Assembly (NCBI GenBank): GCA_963849365.1
Contig: CAWKHA010000001.1
Location: 1 to 64,000 of the forward strand
Length of the DNA stretch: 64,000 nt
Reading direction: 5' to 3'
Source of the DNA: CAVQCJ01 sp963849365
Lineage (GTDB): Bacteria > Actinomycetota > Actinomycetes > Prado026
Below are positions 1 through 8,393 of the stretch, piece after piece. The position numbers were made by a program, and so were the translations under genes. Below the pieces are notes generated by a model, which saw only the letters and a list, made by a program, of their open reading frames with translations, did not search any database and was not told the origin of the DNA. Within the stretch, counting starts at the first letter, position 1. Each line of letters starts with the position of its first letter.

Positions 1-2
1 CG

Positions 3-42
3 ATGAGGGCCATCCCGTGCTGGGGTGGCCCTCATTGCTTTT
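3..42 (+). terminator. Rho-independent terminator of the gene upstream of the window
   Basis: Positions 3-16 pair with 22-35 (14 bp, one G-T pair) around a 5-nt loop and are followed by TGCTTTT. This is one of the few hairpins in the window with a real T-tract. It presumably ends a plus-strand gene left of the window. Confidence 0.85.
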
Positions 43-75
43 CACGGCTCCCGATGTGCAAGAGGAGGCACGACC

Positions 76-1053
76 GTGGCCGCACCTTCGGGCGGAGCAG
101 GTGACGGGGCGCGAAGGCACAAGCCAACGGCGCGAACCGGCTCGCCGCGCCCCGGTTCCGGACCGCGCGGCAGTTCCGGTGCGTCGCGGGCGGACTCGAG
201 CGCTGCCAAGACGACCGGAAAGGGCGTGGGTAAGGGCAGACCCGGTCGCGCGCCGCGGGACGCGGGCGGAACAGCCAGTCGGACGGGCCGCGGCTCCGGC
301 CCTGCCGATCGTTCGTTAGCCCGTTCGGCCCGGCCGAGCGCCCGCCCTCAGTCCGCGGCGCCGCCGCTTCCTGAAGGACAGGACCCGGCCACCCTCGACC
401 CCGACGTGCGTCGGCAGCTCCGAACCCTGCCCAAGGGGCTCGCCGAGGAGGTGGCGGCTCGTCTCGTGGCAGCCCGCGACCTGCTCGGGGACGAACCTGA
501 GCAGGCGCATCTGCACGCCTCGGAGGCAGCCCGCATCGCCTCCCGGGTTGCGCCGGCCAGGGAAGCGCTCGGGGTGACCGCCTATGCCACGGGGCGATGG
601 GCGCAGGCCCGGTCCGAGCTCCGCGCCGCAGGACGGTTGTCCGGGTCCGACGAGTTCCTGCCGATGATCGCCGACTGCGAGCGTGGTCTGGGCAAGCCCG
701 AGCGAGCCCTCGAGATCGCCGGCAGCCCAGAGGCCGCCCGCCTCGACAGAACCGCACGGGTGGAGCTGCGCATCGTCGCGTCGGGTGCGCGACGTGACCT
801 CGGTCAGTACGACGCCGCGGTCGTCACCCTGCAGTGTCCGGAGCTGCGTGACGCCGCCAAGCCGTGGGCTGCGCGGCTCCGCTACGCGTACGCGGACGCG
901 CTTCTCGCCGCCGGGCGCACGGACGAAGCCACGGACTGGTTCCGGCGCGCCTCCGAGAGCGACCCGGATGGCGAGACGGACGCTGTGGAGCGCTTGGACG
1001 AGCTCGGGGGCACGGTGTTCATCGACGTCGAGGCCGACCAGGCCGACGCCTGA
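76..1053 (+). CDS. TPR-like protein with a disordered basic N-terminus
   Basis: A 325-aa protein. Roughly the first 110 residues are low complexity, rich in Arg, Gly, Ser, Ala and Pro. The rest is alanine-rich helical sequence with the A/G/L/Y spacing of tetratricopeptide repeats, ending in an acidic tail. I start it at GTG 76 because AGGAGG lies at 63-68; the upstream in-frame ATG at 25 sits inside the terminator hairpin. TPR proteins are scaffolds, and the partner is unknown. The position before the HAD/tlyA/nadK/recN block resembles the TPR gene Rv1691 of M. tuberculosis (inference from order). It is convergent with the MBL-fold gene, 14 bp apart. Confidence 0.75.
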   Translation: MAAPSGGAGDGARRHKPTARTGSPRPGSGPRGSSGASRADSSAAKTTGKGVGKGRPGRAPRDAGGTASRTGRGSGPADRSLARSARPSARPQSAAPPLPEGQDPATLDPDVRRQLRTLPKGLAEEVAARLVAARDLLGDEPEQAHLHASEAARIASRVAPAREALGVTAYATGRWAQARSELRAAGRLSGSDEFLPMIADCERGLGKPERALEIAGSPEAARLDRTARVELRIVASGARRDLGQYDAAVVTLQCPELRDAAKPWAARLRYAYADALLAAGRTDEATDWFRRASESDPDGETDAVERLDELGGTVFIDVEADQADA

Positions 1054-1067
1054 CACCTGCTTGACGG

Positions 1068-2075
1068 TCACCGAAGGGAGCAGGCGTCCCCGATCCCTCC
1101 GGTCGGGCCGTCGACGCGATCGAGCCACCGGTTGATGCCGACCACGTTGGCGGTCGTCGCGTTCAGATGCTCGAACTTCTCCAGCACGGACTCGTCCGCG
1201 AGATAGGCCGCATAGCGCTCGGCGGTCTTCTCCGTCACCCGCTGGACGGCATGGTCCAAATCGAGCGCGTTCGCGCGGGTCTGGCGCACCAGCTCGACCC
1301 AGAGCCTGAGCTCCTCTTCGGCTCGCTCGAGCGAGCCCGCCACGTCGTGGACCGGTCCGAAATGGCTGAACAGCAGGCGGCTCGGCGCGACGTCGCGGAA
1401 ACGGTGCAGCGAAGTCACGGCGAGGTCCAGGTCGAAGTCCGGGGGAGGCGTCGACGGACGAAGGTCCGCCGTCTCGGGGACGTACACCCCGGCGGCATCA
1501 CCCACGTAGAGGTCGCCGGTGGCGGAGTCGACCAGGCCCAAGTGGTGCTGGGCGTGGCCGGGGGCGTGGAAAGCGGACAGCGTTCGGCCACCGCCGAGAT
1601 CGATCGAGCCGACCTCGCCGAGCGCGACGACGCGTGCGGCGTCGGTCGGCTCGAGCAGCCCGAACACATCGTCCAGCACGTTGCCGAACACGCGTCGGGC
1701 ACTGGCCATCAGCCGCTCGGGGTCGACGAGGTGCCGGGCTCCGCGCTCGTGGACGACGACCTGAGCGCCGGGGAACATCCTCGCCAGCGTCCCGACCCCG
1801 CCCGCGTGATCGAGATGGATGTGAGTGACCACGATCGTCGCCAGGTCGTCGGGACCGACGCCCAGCTGCTCCAGCCCGTCGCGGACGACAGCGGCCGACG
1901 TCGCCGTCCCGGTCTCGACCAGGCACGGGCGCTCGGCCCGGACGAGATACGCGGAGGTGATTCCGGCGTACCCGGACATCCGGGTGTCGACGGCGAACAC
2001 CTCGGCGCCGAGGTCCACGGCAGCTCCGCGGTCCCGGTTCGGGCCGCTGTCGCCCGAGACCGCACCGTCATCCAC
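1068..2075 (-). CDS. MBL-fold metallo-hydrolase
   Basis: A 335-aa metallo-beta-lactamase-fold protein. The zinc-binding HxHxDH motif (HIHLDH) is at residues 85-90, with later metal-ligand histidines in the GHAQHHLG and FSHFGP segments, so both metal sites look complete. The family includes thiol-ester, lactone and phosphodiester hydrolases; the substrate cannot be read from sequence. GTG 2075 is preferred because AAGGAGG (2081-2087, minus strand) lies 5 nt upstream; the in-frame ATG at 2102 has no ribosome binding site. A possible -10 TACGAT lies at 2144-2149 (minus). Confidence 0.85.
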   Translation of the reverse strand: MDDGAVSGDSGPNRDRGAAVDLGAEVFAVDTRMSGYAGITSAYLVRAERPCLVETGTATSAAVVRDGLEQLGVGPDDLATIVVTHIHLDHAGGVGTLARMFPGAQVVVHERGARHLVDPERLMASARRVFGNVLDDVFGLLEPTDAARVVALGEVGSIDLGGGRTLSAFHAPGHAQHHLGLVDSATGDLYVGDAAGVYVPETADLRPSTPPPDFDLDLAVTSLHRFRDVAPSRLLFSHFGPVHDVAGSLERAEEELRLWVELVRQTRANALDLDHAVQRVTEKTAERYAAYLADESVLEKFEHLNATTANVVGINRWLDRVDGPTGGIGDACSLR

Positions 2076-2191
2076 GTGCACCTCCTTGCGGGAGTTGTCC
2101 ACATGTTCGGTTTCCCGCTGTCGGAGCGGGTCCCGGTCCGGGCATCGTAGGTCCGCGGTCGGAGGATCTCGTCGGAGGGGCGCGGATGGAG

Positions 2192-3463
2192 TCAGGCCAG
2201 GTCGAACGACCTGAGCACGAAACCGGTTCGGGGTTTGGGCCCGAACGACGTGCTCTTGCGCGGCATCCGTACCCCCTGCGCGGCGATGGCGAGGACCTGT
2301 TCGACGGTCACCGGGGCCAGCAGCACTCCGACGGCCTTGTGCCGACGGGCATACGCCAGGGCCTGCTCCGGGTCGTGGTGGTAGCGGAGCTGGTCATCCG
2401 ACGCCCGCCAGAGCTCCTCGACGAGGACGTGATGAAGCACGGCGGTGTCCAGTCGCTGCCAGGCATCCGGGTGCCGGTCGGTCACCAACCGACCGACGGT
2501 CTCGGTGTCGCGCGCCGTGAGCACCACGGCCTGCTCGCCGTCCACCAGCAGGAGCTCGCCCTCGCGCAGCGAGTCCAGGCGGGTCCGAACGCTCTCGGGG
2601 GGGACGTCCACGGCGTCGAAGAGGGTCCCGGCGGCGGCCACCGCGTCGACGAGGCTGAGCCCGTCGACCGTCCGGTGGATGGCCCCGACCTTCGGCGGAT
2701 GGGCCCGCAGGTCCACGAGCAGGGCGAGCCCGTCGTCCCACGGTCCGGCACCCTCGACGGCGCCGATCTCATGCTGGAGGAGACGGTAGGCCGCGTACCG
2801 ATGGTGGCCGTCGGCGATGAGCGCCTGCCGGTCGTGCAGGTCCGCCTCGATCGCGGCCAGGTCGCCTCGACCGGTGAGCTGCCAGAGCCGATGGGTGATC
2901 CCGTCGGTGCCGGTCGCGGTCACCATCGCCGGTTCGCTGGTCACCTGGGCGACGATCTTGGCCGTGGTGCCCTCGCCACCGTCGTAGGTCAGCAGGATCG
3001 GCTCGACGTTGGCCCTGGCCGCGCGCATCAGCTCGAGCCGGTCCGCCACCGGGCCCGGCATGACATCCTCGTGCGGCAGGACGATGCGCTCGGCCGGATC
3101 CCGAAGCCCGAGGGCGCCGAGCAGGCCGCGCTGGAGCACGCGCCCGGCCTGGGACTGCTCGTACACGTACAGCCCTGCGGACGCGTCGGCCTTCAGCACG
3201 CCGTCGGACACCCACGCGCGCAAGGCGCGCGCTGCATGCTCGTACCGGCCCTCGGGGCCGGATTCCTCGTCCCTCGGGAGGATCAGTCGAACGACGTTGT
3301 GCGGGTCGGAGGACTCGAGTGCGAGCACCCCGTCGGCGTCCAGGACGTCGTACGGAGGGCTGGTCACCTCGACGAGCCCGGTCACGCGTCCCGGCACGTA
3401 ACGCAGCCCGCGCATGGGGTTCAGGACGAGCCCGGGCCGGGTTCCCCGGGCGTCTGCGGTCAC
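2192..3463 (-). CDS. DUF1015 family protein
   Basis: A 423-aa protein with the DUF1015 signature: an N-terminal segment containing SPPYDV, a central HxH-rich stretch (IADGHHRYAAY) and a C-terminal glycine/proline-rich region. The family is widespread and its reaction is unknown. I chose GTG 3463 over ATG 3472 because TACGAT (3471-3476, minus) lies exactly 7 nt upstream, the leaderless spacing seen repeatedly here. ATG 3472 would lie inside that -10 box. Divergent from the TPR gene at 3508. Confidence 0.85.
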   Translation of the reverse strand: MTADARGTRPGLVLNPMRGLRYVPGRVTGLVEVTSPPYDVLDADGVLALESSDPHNVVRLILPRDEESGPEGRYEHAARALRAWVSDGVLKADASAGLYVYEQSQAGRVLQRGLLGALGLRDPAERIVLPHEDVMPGPVADRLELMRAARANVEPILLTYDGGEGTTAKIVAQVTSEPAMVTATGTDGITHRLWQLTGRGDLAAIEADLHDRQALIADGHHRYAAYRLLQHEIGAVEGAGPWDDGLALLVDLRAHPPKVGAIHRTVDGLSLVDAVAAAGTLFDAVDVPPESVRTRLDSLREGELLLVDGEQAVVLTARDTETVGRLVTDRHPDAWQRLDTAVLHHVLVEELWRASDDQLRYHHDPEQALAYARRHKAVGVLLAPVTVEQVLAIAAQGVRMPRKSTSFGPKPRTGFVLRSFDLA

Positions 3464-3470
3464 GCTCGGC

Positions 3471-3480
3471 ATCGTACGGT
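3471..3480. promoter_or_regulatory. Overlapping divergent -10 elements
   Basis: ATCGTACGGT contains TACGAT on the minus strand (3476-3471) and TACGGT on the plus strand (3475-3480), sharing the central TA. It would serve the DUF1015 gene (leaderless GTG) and the TPR gene (27-nt leader). The same layout recurs between kdd and kamA. Confidence 0.5.
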
Positions 3481-3507
3481 GGCCCCGACCGGCGTACCCG
3501 CGGCGGC

Positions 3508-4137
3508 ATGAGCGACGACGGCGAGGCGATGGTGTCGGCGACCGCGAGCGTGACGGACGGGGCAGTCGAGGCCGGGCGGGCCACGCCGACGGGCGCCGGC
3601 ACGAACGCCACCTTGGACGCCGACGTCAGTGCGGAGGACCGGTGGGTCGACCAGCTGGGTGACCAGGCGCGCGACTGGTACCGCATCGGCCTCCGGCTCC
3701 AGGACGAGGGCCGGCTGTCCATGGCGGCGTCCCTGCTCATCCGGGCGTCATGCCTCGAACCGCAGTCTGCGCCTTTGATGGAGGTGGCCGCGCGGGGGCA
3801 GTTCCGCGCCCGGCAGTACCTCGGGGCCCATGCGACCTTCTCGGGCATGCTGGCACTCGCGCCCAGGGACGACTTCGCCCGGTATGCGAGTGCGCTCTGC
3901 GCAGCTCTGCTGGGACGGTGGGACGAGGCTGCGGACGATCTCGCCGAGGCAGTTCGCCGACGTCCCGACGTCATCCGGTACGCCGACGCCCTCGACACCG
4001 TCCTGTACCTGCTCGAGAACGCCGGGGGCGACCCCGTGCAGCTCCCCAGCTACGCGGTCCCGCCGATCCCGATCGAACCGGCACTCCTGGCCCTCGAGCT
4101 CGGCCCGCGTCCTGGGCCGGTCGAGGACTGGGCATGA
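3508..4137 (+). CDS. Tetratricopeptide repeat protein
   Basis: A 209-aa protein. After about 45 residues of Ala/Thr/Gly-rich leader there are helical pairs resembling TPRs (SMAASLLIRASCLEP, YLGAHATFSGMLALAP, EAADDLAEAVRRRP), then a proline-rich tail. No enzyme motif is visible, so a scaffold role is likely. The start is ATG 3508; the ribosome binding site is poor. Its TGA overlaps the ATG of the HAD phosphatase by 4 bp, so the two are translationally coupled. Confidence 0.7.
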   Translation: MSDDGEAMVSATASVTDGAVEAGRATPTGAGTNATLDADVSAEDRWVDQLGDQARDWYRIGLRLQDEGRLSMAASLLIRASCLEPQSAPLMEVAARGQFRARQYLGAHATFSGMLALAPRDDFARYASALCAALLGRWDEAADDLAEAVRRRPDVIRYADALDTVLYLLENAGGDPVQLPSYAVPPIPIEPALLALELGPRPGPVEDWA

Positions 4138-5243
4138 GCAGCCCGGTCCCGCCGTTGCGGTCGCGGCTGCACCGCTCGGGCGAGCGTCCCCTGTGCGAGG
4201 CGTACGACCTCGTGATCGTCGACCTCGACGGAACCGTGTACGTCGGCGATCGTGCGATCCCGGCCGCGGTCGACGCGCTGGCCGAGCTCAGGGGACGCAG
4301 GACCCGCGCGGCCTTCGTCACGAACAACGCGTCCCGGACCCCGGAGGACGTCGCCGTGCAGCTGTCCGCCCTGGGAGTCGAGGCCGGGCCGCTCGACGTG
4401 GTGACCAGCGCCCAGGCGGCTGCGCGGCTGCTCGCCGGGATGTTGCCGGCAGGGTCCCGGGTGCTGGTGGTCGGTGGGCGGGGTCTGCGCGAGGCACTCG
4501 CCGACGTCGGCCTCGTACCGGTGGCCGCGGCGGGCGACTCACCGCTGGCGGTCGTGCAGGGGTGGACGGCGGACCTCGGGTGGGGACTGCTCGCCGAAGG
4601 TGCCTACGCGCTCGCGCGAGGGCTCCCATGGGTGGCCACCAACACCGACCGGACGCTCCCCACAGCGCAGGGCCTCGCCCCGGGCAACGGAGCCTTCGTG
4701 TCGCTGCTGGCCGAGGTGACCGGGCGGCAGCCGGACGTGGTGGCCGGCAAGCCGGGAGTCGCGCTGCTGCGCCAGACGGCCGAGCGGTTCTCCGCCCTGG
4801 CACCGCTGGTCGTCGGGGACCGTCTCGACACGGACATCGAGGGTGCGGTGTGCGCCGGAATGGACAGCTTGCTGGTCCTGACCGGAGTCAGTGGCGTCGA
4901 GGACCTGCTGAGCGCCGGCCCGGACTCGCGTCCGACGTTCGTCGCCACCGACCTCGGCGGCGTTCTCGAGTCGTACCCGGAGGTCGTGGCGCGACCGGGT
5001 GAGTACCGCGTGCGCGACGCGACGGTGACCTCGGTTGCGCAGGGCCCCGGCCGCCCAACGGCTCTGGAAGTGGGGGCCGAGCCCGCCGCCGCGGACCGAT
5101 CGCCGCGCTTCCACGTCGACCTGGTACGCGCCGCTGCGGCGGCCGCCTGGGCCGCCCAGGACGCGGGGATCGTCGCCGAGCCCACGCCGCGGCTGCTCGA
5201 GCTGCTCCGGACGTTCGGCCGCTCAGGCGAGGAAAGACCGTAG
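4134..5243 (+). CDS. HAD-IIA phosphatase (Rv1692/NagD-like)
   Basis: A 369-aa HAD superfamily subclass IIA phosphatase. Motif I DLDGT is at residues 30-34, motif II is the VTNNAS segment, and motif IV is GDRLDTDIEG. The family removes phosphate from small sugar or glycerol phosphates. The M. tuberculosis homologue in this neighbourhood, Rv1692, is reported as a glycerol-3-phosphate phosphatase, so phospholipid turnover is the likeliest role (inference). The C-terminal ~90 residues beyond the core are less conserved. Its end overlaps the convergent SCP2-like gene by 21 bp. Confidence 0.85.
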   Translation: MSSPVPPLRSRLHRSGERPLCEAYDLVIVDLDGTVYVGDRAIPAAVDALAELRGRRTRAAFVTNNASRTPEDVAVQLSALGVEAGPLDVVTSAQAAARLLAGMLPAGSRVLVVGGRGLREALADVGLVPVAAAGDSPLAVVQGWTADLGWGLLAEGAYALARGLPWVATNTDRTLPTAQGLAPGNGAFVSLLAEVTGRQPDVVAGKPGVALLRQTAERFSALAPLVVGDRLDTDIEGAVCAGMDSLLVLTGVSGVEDLLSAGPDSRPTFVATDLGGVLESYPEVVARPGEYRVRDATVTSVAQGPGRPTALEVGAEPAAADRSPRFHVDLVRAAAAAAWAAQDAGIVAEPTPRLLELLRTFGRSGEERP

Positions 5244-5564
5244 CCGTAGGAGATCGCGGAAGGAAGCGTCCAGCTTGATCCGCCCGGTCGCCCAGGCGTG
5301 CGGGAACGACAGGCGACCCGCGACGAGATCCACGAGGTCGTCGCTGGACATCGTGAGTCGGATCTGCGCGGGCTCGCTGGAGATGGCGTCGGTCACGTCC
5401 ACCAGCGCGCCGCCCGCCAGCCGGCCGCGGAAGGTCACGTCGAGATCGGTCAGGCGGCAGCTGACCGTGCGGTCCTGCACCTGGGCCCGCACCGTGTCGT
5501 CGGTGCCGGCCAGCTTGACACCCAGCTCCCCCAGCGCCTTTCGGCAGTCCCGCAGCGAAGCCAC
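5223..5564 (-). CDS. SCP2 sterol-binding-domain-like protein
   Basis: A 113-aa protein with the SCP2/alkyl-sulfatase-dimerisation-like pattern: a beta-strand half ending in VDVTDAISSEPAQIRLTMS, then a hydrophobic pocket segment DLVDLVAGRLSFPHAWATG. Such domains bind lipids or stand alone with unknown ligands. GTG 5564 gives the normal domain length; the open frame runs further upstream but with unrelated composition. Convergent with the HAD gene. Confidence 0.65.
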   Translation of the reverse strand: MASLRDCRKALGELGVKLAGTDDTVRAQVQDRTVSCRLTDLDVTFRGRLAGGALVDVTDAISSEPAQIRLTMSSDDLVDLVAGRLSFPHAWATGRIKLDASFRDLLRLRSFLA

Positions 5565-5670
5565 TGTTCTGTCTCCCCAGGGCCGGATCCGACGGCCGGA
5601 CGCTACCGCAGGCGGGTTGCCCGTACGGCGGGGGTAGGTTGGGTGCGACCGGCTGGACGGGAGGTTACGG

Positions 5671-6426
5671 ATGGTGTTCGACGCGCTTCGCGGGTACGCG
5701 CAGCTGGCCAACGGGCTGACCGACGTCACGAAGCAGCGCGCCGTCCAGGCTGCGCGCCAGCTGGTCGACGCGGGCGGGGGGCTCATCGTCGGCGTGACGT
5801 CTTCCGCCGGATCCGCTGAGATCGCTCGTCAGGTCCAGGGGCTCGCGGAGGACCTGATCGCGACCAGCCGGACCAACCGTGACCTCCTGGTCGGACTGAT
5901 CCGTACCGAGGTCGAACGTGCAGTGGGTCGGCTCGGGCTGGTCGGCGCCGACGAGCTGAGCGCCATGGCCCGCGTGGTCGAGCGCCTCCAGAACCAGCTC
6001 GACGCGGCCATCGCGTTCGGTGGACGGGTCACGGGTGAGGCTGCCGGCTCGCCGGCAGCCGACGAGGAGGCCGGTTCGTCCGGCCGGCGCAAGGTACGAC
6101 GGGAGCCGGTCACCTTCGCCGCCCCGCCGCGCTCGGCGACCAAGCCTGCGCCGGCCAAGAAGACTGCGAAGAAGACCGCCCGGAAGACGGCGAAGAAGAC
6201 GACGGCCAAGAAGTCGGTCGCGAAGACGACCATGAAAGCGGCCCCGAAGGCCGCAGCGACGCCTCCCGGGCCGCCCGTGACGCAGCCGCCGGGCGACACC
6301 GGTGACGCGGGCGGCACGCTGCCGGTGCACCCGACCGAGGCGGTCGGGCAGGTGCAGGGAACCGAGACGTCCACCGGCGCCCCACCGGCCGACGCAGGCA
6401 CATCCCTCGACCGGGAGCAGCCGTGA
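5671..6426 (+). CDS. Phasin-like coiled-coil protein with Lys/Ala-rich tail
   Basis: A 251-aa protein. Residues 1-115 form amphipathic helices with phasin-like or PHA-granule-regulator-like character. From about residue 150 a tail repeats KKTA/RKTA/AKKT motifs like histone H1 or the C-terminus of mycobacterial HupB, ending in a Pro/Thr/Gly-rich segment. GGGAGG precedes the ATG. A role in DNA, RNA or granule binding is inferred from composition only. It overlaps the next gene by 4 bp. Confidence 0.7.
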   Translation: MVFDALRGYAQLANGLTDVTKQRAVQAARQLVDAGGGLIVGVTSSAGSAEIARQVQGLAEDLIATSRTNRDLLVGLIRTEVERAVGRLGLVGADELSAMARVVERLQNQLDAAIAFGGRVTGEAAGSPAADEEAGSSGRRKVRREPVTFAAPPRSATKPAPAKKTAKKTARKTAKKTTAKKSVAKTTMKAAPKAAATPPGPPVTQPPGDTGDAGGTLPVHPTEAVGQVQGTETSTGAPPADAGTSLDREQP

Positions 6427-6665
6427 GCATGGACGCCGACGAACCCTACGAGGAGCCCCGCACGGGCACGCGGCCTCCCGACCACGAGGCCCGGCCGGAG
6501 CCGGCCGGGGGGACAGGCGCCGCCGCCACGGGCCACGGGCGCGTCGACGAAGCCGTGGCCCGTCTGGGCGAGCTGGACACCCGGCCCACCTCCGAGCACG
6601 CCGACGTCTACGAAGATGTGCACCGCCGCCTGCACGCGGCGCTGACCGAGCTCGACGCCGACTAG
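6423..6665 (+). CDS. Small acidic conserved-position protein upstream of tlyA
   Basis: An 80-aa acidic protein. The first half is disordered (Glu, Pro, Gly, Arg); the second half is one predicted helix with the pattern RVDEAVARLGELDTRP. It starts at GTG 6423, overlapping the previous stop, and ends 10 bp before tlyA. A short gene in this spot is also found in mycobacteria (Rv1693). Function unknown. Confidence 0.65.
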   Translation: MSMDADEPYEEPRTGTRPPDHEARPEPAGGTGAAATGHGRVDEAVARLGELDTRPTSEHADVYEDVHRRLHAALTELDAD

Positions 6666-6675
6666 GTCGCCGGGC

Positions 6676-7485
6676 GTGACCAAGCGCCAGCGACTCGACG
6701 CCGAGCTGGTCCGTCGGGGGCTGGCGCGCTCGCGCGAGCAGGCCCAGGAGCTGGTGGCGGCCGGCCGGGTCAAGGTGGCCGGCACGGTGGCGGGCAAGCC
6801 GGCGACCCAGGTCGAGCTGGCTGCCGCGATCGTGGTGACGGCTGACGGGGATGACCCGGGGTACGTCTCCAGGGGCGCCCACAAGCTGGCCGGTGCGTTG
6901 AGCGCGTTCGTGCCGAAGGGCCTGACTGTGTCCGGCCGCAGGTGCCTGGACGCGGGTGCCTCGACTGGCGGCTTCACCGACGTCCTCCTGCGCGCCGGCG
7001 CGTCGTCTGTGGTCTGCGTGGACGTGGGGTACGGCCAGCTGAGCTGGCGGCTGCGCCAGGACCCGAGGGTCGAGGTGCTGGACCGGACCAACGTGCGCGA
7101 CCTCGCCCCGGCCTCCTGGCCGGGCCGGCCGCCCGCGCTCGTCGTGGCGGACCTGTCGTTCATCTCCCTGGCTCTCGTGCTGGACCCGCTGGTCGCCGTG
7201 GCCAGCCCCGACGCGGACTTCGTCCTCATGGTGAAGCCGCAGTTCGAGGTCGGCCGCGACCGGCTCGGGTCCGGGGGAGTCGTCCGGGATCCTGCGTTGC
7301 GCACGGAGGCGGTGGCTACGATCGCGGCGCGGGCGTTCCAGCTCGGGCTGGGGGTCCGTGGCGTCACAGCCAGCCCGTTGCCCGGTCCCTCCGGGAACGT
7401 GGAGTACTTCCTCTGGCTGCAGGCCGGGGCGGAGCCGCTCGACCCCGAGGCGCTGGCACGAGCGATCGAGGAGGGCCCGTCGTGA
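6676..7485 (+). CDS. tlyA: TlyA rRNA 2'-O-methyltransferase
   Basis: A 269-aa protein: an S4 RNA-binding domain (about residues 1-60), then an FtsJ-like Rossmann methyltransferase. The SRGAHKL segment carries the conserved lysine at 70, the SAM loop is DAGASTGGF, and DLSFISL supplies the later catalytic strand. TlyA methylates the ribose of 16S and 23S rRNA, and its loss gives capreomycin resistance in mycobacteria. The start is GTG 6676. Its stop overlaps the nadK GTG by 3 bp, the usual actinobacterial tlyA-nadK-recN arrangement. Confidence 0.93.
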   Translation: MTKRQRLDAELVRRGLARSREQAQELVAAGRVKVAGTVAGKPATQVELAAAIVVTADGDDPGYVSRGAHKLAGALSAFVPKGLTVSGRRCLDAGASTGGFTDVLLRAGASSVVCVDVGYGQLSWRLRQDPRVEVLDRTNVRDLAPASWPGRPPALVVADLSFISLALVLDPLVAVASPDADFVLMVKPQFEVGRDRLGSGGVVRDPALRTEAVATIAARAFQLGLGVRGVTASPLPGPSGNVEYFLWLQAGAEPLDPEALARAIEEGPS

Positions 7486-8393
7486 GCGAGCCAGGCGGCG
7501 ACGGGCGTCCGTTCCTCCTGGTGACCCACATGGGCCGTTCCGAGGCGACGCAGACCGCGCGCACGGCGGCCCAGCGGCTCCTCGACGCCGGGATCGAGGT
7601 TCGTGTCCCGGACCTGGACGTGGCCGGTCTGGGTGTCCCCGGGGTGGTTCCGGTCCCCGCTGTCCAGGGAGCCGCGGCGGGTTGCGAGCTGGTGGTGGTC
7701 GTCGGCGGCGACGGCACGCTGCTGCGCGGCGCCGAGCTGGCCCGCGGTACCGGTGCCGCCCTGCTCGGGGTGAACCTCGGCCACGTCGGGTTCCTGGCCG
7801 AAGCCGAGCCGGAGGACCTGTCGGCGGTGGTCGACCGGCTGGTGGCCCGGGAGTACACGGTCGAGGAACGGATGACCCTGGAGGTCTCGGTCCTGCGGAA
7901 CGGGACCGGGCACGTGCGCAACTGGGCCGTCAACGAGGCGAGCATCGAGAAGCGCTCGCGGGAACGGATGATCGAGCTCGTCGTCGAGGTCGACGGCCGT
8001 CCGCTGTCCCGGTGGGGCTGCGACGGTGTCGTCTGCGCGACCCCCACCGGGTCGACGGCCTACGCGTTCTCCGCCGGGGGGCCGGTGGTCTGGCCCGAGG
8101 TCCAGGCCCTGCTGATGGTGCCGTTGAGCGCCCACGCGCTGTTCGCGCGACCCCTCGTGGTCGCACCGACGTCGGTGCTGGCCGTGGAGCTGGCTCCGGG
8201 GACCCCGCCCGGCGTGCTGTGGTGCGACGGGCGCAGGACCGCCGACCTCGAGCCGGGCGACCGGATCGAGACCCGGCGCAGTGACGAGCCGTTGCGGCTG
8301 GCACGCATTCACCTCAAGCCGTTCACCGACCGCCTGGTCCGCAAGTTCGACCTGCCGGTGACGGGTTGGCGCGGTCGTTCGGACCGGCCGTGA
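7482..8393 (+). CDS. nadK: NAD kinase
   Basis: A 303-aa ATP-NAD kinase that makes NADP from NAD and ATP or polyphosphate in the cytoplasm. The GGDGT nucleotide motif lies near residue 77, followed by the NE pair in VNEASIEKR and the glycine-rich TPTGSTAYAFSAGGP segment. Length is typical. GTG 7482 overlaps the tlyA stop, and its own stop overlaps the recN GTG. Confidence 0.94.
   Translation: MSEPGGDGRPFLLVTHMGRSEATQTARTAAQRLLDAGIEVRVPDLDVAGLGVPGVVPVPAVQGAAAGCELVVVVGGDGTLLRGAELARGTGAALLGVNLGHVGFLAEAEPEDLSAVVDRLVAREYTVEERMTLEVSVLRNGTGHVRNWAVNEASIEKRSRERMIELVVEVDGRPLSRWGCDGVVCATPTGSTAYAFSAGGPVVWPEVQALLMVPLSAHALFARPLVVAPTSVLAVELAPGTPPGVLWCDGRRTADLEPGDRIETRRSDEPLRLARIHLKPFTDRLVRKFDLPVTGWRGRSDRP

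Noticed and set aside
5829..8312. 827-codon open frame on the minus strand
   Set aside because: Shadow of the phasin-like gene, tlyA and nadK, all of which have clear motifs and overlapping starts.
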